Source: Papiliotrema nemorosa
Lineage: Eukaryota; Basidiomycota; Tremellomycetes; Tremellales; Rhynchogastremaceae
Length of the DNA stretch: 64,000 bases
Assembly: GCA_032158125.1 (NCBI GenBank)
Contig: JASKOT010000009.1
Location: forward strand, 62,001 to 126,000
Direction of reading: 5' to 3'
A program made the translations under genes and the position numbers. Shown piece after piece: positions 60,003-64,000 of this stretch (position 1 is the stretch's first letter; each line of letters starts with the position of its first letter). The notes beneath the pieces are model-generated. The model was not told the origin of the DNA, ran no database searches, and was given only the letters and a program-made list of their open reading frames with translations.

Positions 60003-60734
60003 GATTGGCAGAGTATTCCTCCTGGCGATTTACAGTTGAGCTTGCGGTTTTGGAGTCATGGTAGAAGAGCGAGGTGAAGCAATGAGGAGCGAGAGGAAGG
60101 AGTGAAGGTGATTGTTGGCAACACGGCGCCCGGGGATCACCCTAGCAGCAGCAGGGCTATGGTGTTCGTATCTCCTCCAGCTTTCTCAGAGAGCCTGCAG
60201 TAGCACAATCCTCAGATCTGTCAGCGTGCGACTGATCTTATGAGACTATATCGATGTTTGAGATGCATAGAAGTCACGAAGCCTCCGCATGGCAGTAGCG
60301 GTGGTCGTCTGAACTCATCATAATCAACCCTGACTCAATCCTACCCCTCAGGATCAGGCATGTATCCCACCCGAGTCCTTCAGCTCTAATTGGACTTGAA
60401 AATAGATGAGGCACATCTGTTGCAATGCTAGAGCAGAAGAGGTCCGCTGGGTGAGAGTCTGCGCTCACTGGCTACCACAATCTCTGTCCATAGCCCTTGG
60501 ACCTGTTCTTCCCGAGCGAATCGCACCAGGCTTTGGGTCTGGTACCCCTTATCGTCACTCGTGTGTCAATATGAGGTGCATAAAGCGTCGTTATACCATA
60601 TCTTGTCGTTTATACAGCACCCTCCCCAATCCCAATCGTATCAGACATCACTCGCCTCGTTTGCCTTGAGGCTAGACATATATCATTCGAATCCATCTTC
60701 GTCATCTCGATCATTATCGTCGTGATCGTTATCA
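60003..60734. other. Gene-free stretch upstream of the disordered-protein gene
   Basis: About 730 bases. Frames at 60274-60468 and 60406-60669 carry no signature. Direct ATC/ATT-rich stretches (about 60685-60740) look like a 3' UTR of the deubiquitinase. Nothing else seen. Confidence 0.5.
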
Positions 60735-63700
60735 TTATACGTCAACTATAGCTTTGCTGTCCATTGGCTATACCAGGTCAGCGAATATGACTAGCTTGAG
60801 GAAGAAAGATGAGATCAAATGGTAGGAGGACTCGCGGAGCCGAGCAGAGGAGTCAAGGGAGGCAGCCGGAAAGAGAAGGGACGGAGGTCCAACTCACCAA
60901 CAAGCACACTTCGCAGTTGACATTCCCGGCCCTCTGCAAGAACGTGCAGGTGGGACAACTAACATTGCCCACCAGGATCGATCCTGCAAAACCCTCATTC
61001 ATACCCACTTCCACCGGGAATTCGTCTTCTTCCTCTATGATCTCGCAAAAGACCACATCTCGAGACAAGATTCCCGCAGACGCCATCGTCTCGTCTGATT
61101 CGAGGACTCGTCCTTTGTACCTGATCTTTTGGGATATGGGGCTGACCTGGAGGCTGTTGTAGATCTGCCTCGTCAGCGTCCACCTTGAGCAACCACAAGG
61201 TTGAGTATGCGATGAGTGGCGATCTAGGCTGGACCCCTTGTTATGCGTGGTGAAAGCGATGCCGGGGCAAACAAAGCATTCTCGGGGGAACCGTACTCAC
61301 CTCAACTTTGATATCCTTTACAGTAGCATTCTTTGTAATCTCCATATCCCACGACATCGCCTTGTTCCTGGTGACCCGCCCTCGACCCGTTGCAGTGGTT
61401 TTCGATCCGAGACTAGTCTCCGTCCCAATGACAATAGTGATCTTGGTCGTCTCATAGTCCCCAGCCCTGCTATTAGCAATCAGGTTGCACTGCGAAGCAG
61501 TGTACTTGCTTCTTTACTCGGCAAGGTTCGCAAACGTCGGGGACTACATGGTTGATCGAGTTCCTCTTTCCTGGTGGGACGGCATCTGAGCCGAATCGAA
61601 TCATTACCGGCGAGACATTGCCATATCTATCAAAATGAGCATCTTCTCATCCAGCTATTGAAGCCCGACAGAACGATTACCCACCTCGACGTGATCTCCC
61701 GCCAGCCAGCTTTCGACGTATATCTCGCAGGCTCAGTCGTCGGGTCCCAGTTCAGCTTCTCGTGTTCGCAGATTCCCATCTCGAGTATCGGTCTCGGAAC
61801 AGTCCCTCCACCGTTGCTCCACGCATGCCAACCGTCCCACCACTCATTCGGAAGGAGGTGAAATTCCTCGTTGAAGACGACAGGCTGATTGGGCGTCTTG
61901 ACCCATTTACGCATCAAACCTTGTTCTTCCTTCCTCTGCCTGTTGAAAGCAATCAATGCTTCCTCATCGCCCGCAAAGTCTTCTGCGCACTGTCCACACA
62001 TCGGCTCTTCATCGGTATATGTGTCGAAATCGCCAAAAATCGAACGGAGGAGCATGAGCGCTTCGCCTGTGATCCGGATGGATTTGTGATCCTTGTCCCA
62101 TCGGTTGCCGTGTTGACAAAAGAGGCTGAACGGGGCATCTGAAGGGCTCATGTTCCCGACATCGCCTTTGCGCCAGAGATCGATCCACTTTTTGGAGATC
62201 ATATATTCCTGCTCGTCGAGTGAGGCATTCGCTTCATCAAATGTAGCGATCTGAGCATGAGCGACCGGCGACAATGTGTCTTGGGGATACTCACCTGGTC
62301 CACCAGACTCGATTTGCCCTTTCTTCGGTCGTACTCCTCTTCCACGCATATGGCACAAGGCTGGATCTCCCTCAGGCCAGGATCATATGCCCCAAGTTTA
62401 TCCCACGCGTCTTCCGAGATCAAATGGCACGCTTCGCCCTTTTCCGGATCGAGACCATCGTGTTGGCATTTCACCGCTGAATAGTCGAACGATCGGAACA
62501 GATCGTCGACGTTCTTTGCTTTGATCCACCTGGTCAACTCTGCAGTAGGTAGAGCGACATCGTCCTTTACTATCAGCCGATAATCGGTGTACACATGACC
62601 CATGACTCACCCTTGGCACACTCATCAGGACATCTTTCTTTGCTCCGTGCAGATGCGCAAACTCGTCCTCCAGTCGTTCCTTCCTGTAGTCATCAGCTAA
62701 AGTCGAGCGCGAAGAGAACTTTACCCACTTGACCGCCCTCTCATCCATATCATATTCGAATCTCGCATCTTCCATCTCTACCTGTCGCATAATATCCGGA
62801 GGAGGCTGTTCCGCCGGTCCAGAATCTTCTTTTTGGTAGATCAACATGTAAACCTGATCGCAGGTGATATAGTCATCTGGTGCAAAGGTTTTGCGTCGTT
62901 TGGCAGGGTTCGGCGGTTCTTCTATGATCTCGTCGTTGCATGATACCCAACGACCGAGTCTGAGTGATTGAGCAGATACTCGGACGTAGGTAGTCATGCT
63001 CACTCTTCATCGTACACATTGCACACGAAATGTCCATGATGAGCCTGTATCGTCAGCGCATGCTTAGTCCGCTGTTGTCAACGCAGCGACTGACACTGGT
63101 CCCGATGTGGATCACCGCCGCCTTTAGTTTCCACACCACATCGCCCAACAACATACTCCTCGAGTATTTGATCTTGGCCTTACTCTTGACTCTCTTCCCA
63201 GCGGTATACTTGAATCTCATCAGAGTGAAGTTCAATACAGGCGGCAAATTCCTCATAACCGTCCACCTTTCCGCTTCTTGCAAAGAGCTGCAACTCGCAC
63301 AGCGATACTTGTTGTCCCCGGTAAGCCGCTCGGTTTGGAAAGAGTTGGCGATACATTCATCGAGGGTAGCATTGTTTGTGAGGTTGATATCCATTTCGAG
63401 GAAAGACTGAGTACGTTCAGACTGTCTGCCGCATTTCAAACATTTGGTCACGTTGGTCAACTCTCCTTCGAACTGAGAGTCAGTCATGGACTAGGCGACG
63501 GATCATTGAATATGATCAGGTGGTATGGACTTGGCAAGAGAGGAAGAGGAATCTGTACTCACGAGATCACTCAGTACGTTCTTGACGGCCGGGTCAGATT
63601 GCCTTCGAAACGTCTCGGCGATGTACTCTGTAAACAACTTTTGAAACCTGTCAATCAGCTATTATCCGTCTATCAAATCGCGCAAGCTGACTCTGTGGCA

Positions 63701-64000
63701 TCTTGCTGTATCGCCTTGTCAAACCCCAAACAGTCAATTAAGGGTGTGGGATCCACCACCGCCCTCTTGGAAAACTGTAACAGGGCAAAGATCATGGCGA
63801 GGTGATACATTGGTGAATTGGGAGCCTACTTGTCAGCACATGCTCTCACCTCAGAAGGATTCAATTTACAGCTGATTGAGCCGCTTTGTACACCCCATTT
63901 CGAAATCCGACATTCCTGAACCAGACCTGAAGAAACGCATTGGCCTGGTTGAGTCAGCTTCCCTCTTGGCCAAGCGCTCTTATGTGGTGACATACGTAGC
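60735..64000 (-). CDS. Ubiquitin carboxyl-terminal hydrolase, USP48-like (N-terminus outside window)
   Basis: Cysteine deubiquitinase of the USP family, cut by the right window edge. From the right: AFLQVWFRNVGFRNGVYKAA, SPMYHLAMIFALLQFSKRAV, CLGFDKAIQQDATE, FQKLFTEYIAETFRRQSDPA, the zinc-ribbon TKCLKCGRQSERTQSFLEMD and YRCASCSSLQEAERW, and NLPPVLNFTLMRFKYTAGKR. Then comes the His-box area ending GHFVCNVYDEE and VSAQSLRLGRWVSCNDEIIE. DUSP-like segments follow (ISKKWIDLWRKGDVGNMSPS, LFCQHGNRWDKDHKSIRI), then a C-terminal ubiquitin-like domain (VKDIKVE-IYNSLQVSPISQK) and a RanBP2-type zinc finger (CPTCTFLQRAGNVNCEVC). This order, with C-terminal DUSP repeats and UBL, is that of USP48. The last exon and stop at 60735 are tentative. 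The window ends inside or just before the catalytic Cys codon. Confidence 0.85.

Overview
The window is nuclear DNA of a basidiomycete fungus, most likely a Tremellomycete yeast (Cryptococcus/Kwoniella/Tremella relatives). The evidence is dense genes broken by many short GT..AG introns (mostly about 45-70 nt), fungal families such as Zn2Cys6 and C2H2 fungal-trans regulators, ACS and sugar-porter MFS transporters and GAA1, and an Slt2/Mpk1-type MAP kinase whose sequence looks very close to the cryptococcal one. No phage, plasmid, CRISPR or transposon signature was seen. Exon joins were made by eye from splice consensus and family similarity, so internal exon ends are approximate unless stated.

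Left third (1-18.7 kb), accessory metabolism. A truncated C2H2/fungal-trans regulator is followed by an allantoate-permease-like MFS transporter. Next come two paralogous 2-oxoglutarate/Fe(II) oxygenases (4.6-6.1 kb minus, 9.8-11.1 kb plus) that bracket a RidA-type deaminase and an HpcH/HpaI aldolase; this looks like a small catabolic cluster. Then comes an arsenic-type module: ArsH (minus) is divergent from an Acr2/Cdc25-type arsenate reductase (plus), and an intronless OPT oligopeptide/glutathione-family transporter lies beside them. A DUF1479 protein with a degenerate metal motif closes this part.

Middle (19-33 kb). The standout is a protein that joins a disordered N-terminus, a 5-hmdU-DNA-kinase-helical/thymine-pyrophosphorylase-like domain of the DNA base-modification world, and a C-terminal chromodomain with an intact aromatic cage. 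It is followed by NPR2 (GATOR1/SEACIT), an intron-bearing tRNA-Ala, and a probable fucoside-use trio: sugar MFS transporter, divergent Zn2Cys6 regulator and an alpha-L-fucosidase without a signal peptide.

Right half (33-64 kb), mostly housekeeping: an uncharacterised protein, VPS4 divergent from SPT20, Pol III subunit RPC2 divergent from MPK1, and a C2H2 regulator divergent from GAA1 across a promoter full of ATTACAA palindromes. These are followed by a D-amino-acid pair (N-acyl-D-amino-acid deacylase, D-serine dehydratase), a small mitochondrial membrane protein with 6-nt and 13-nt micro-exons, a GFA/CENP-V protein, two unrecognised proteins and a USP48-like deubiquitinase cut by the right edge.
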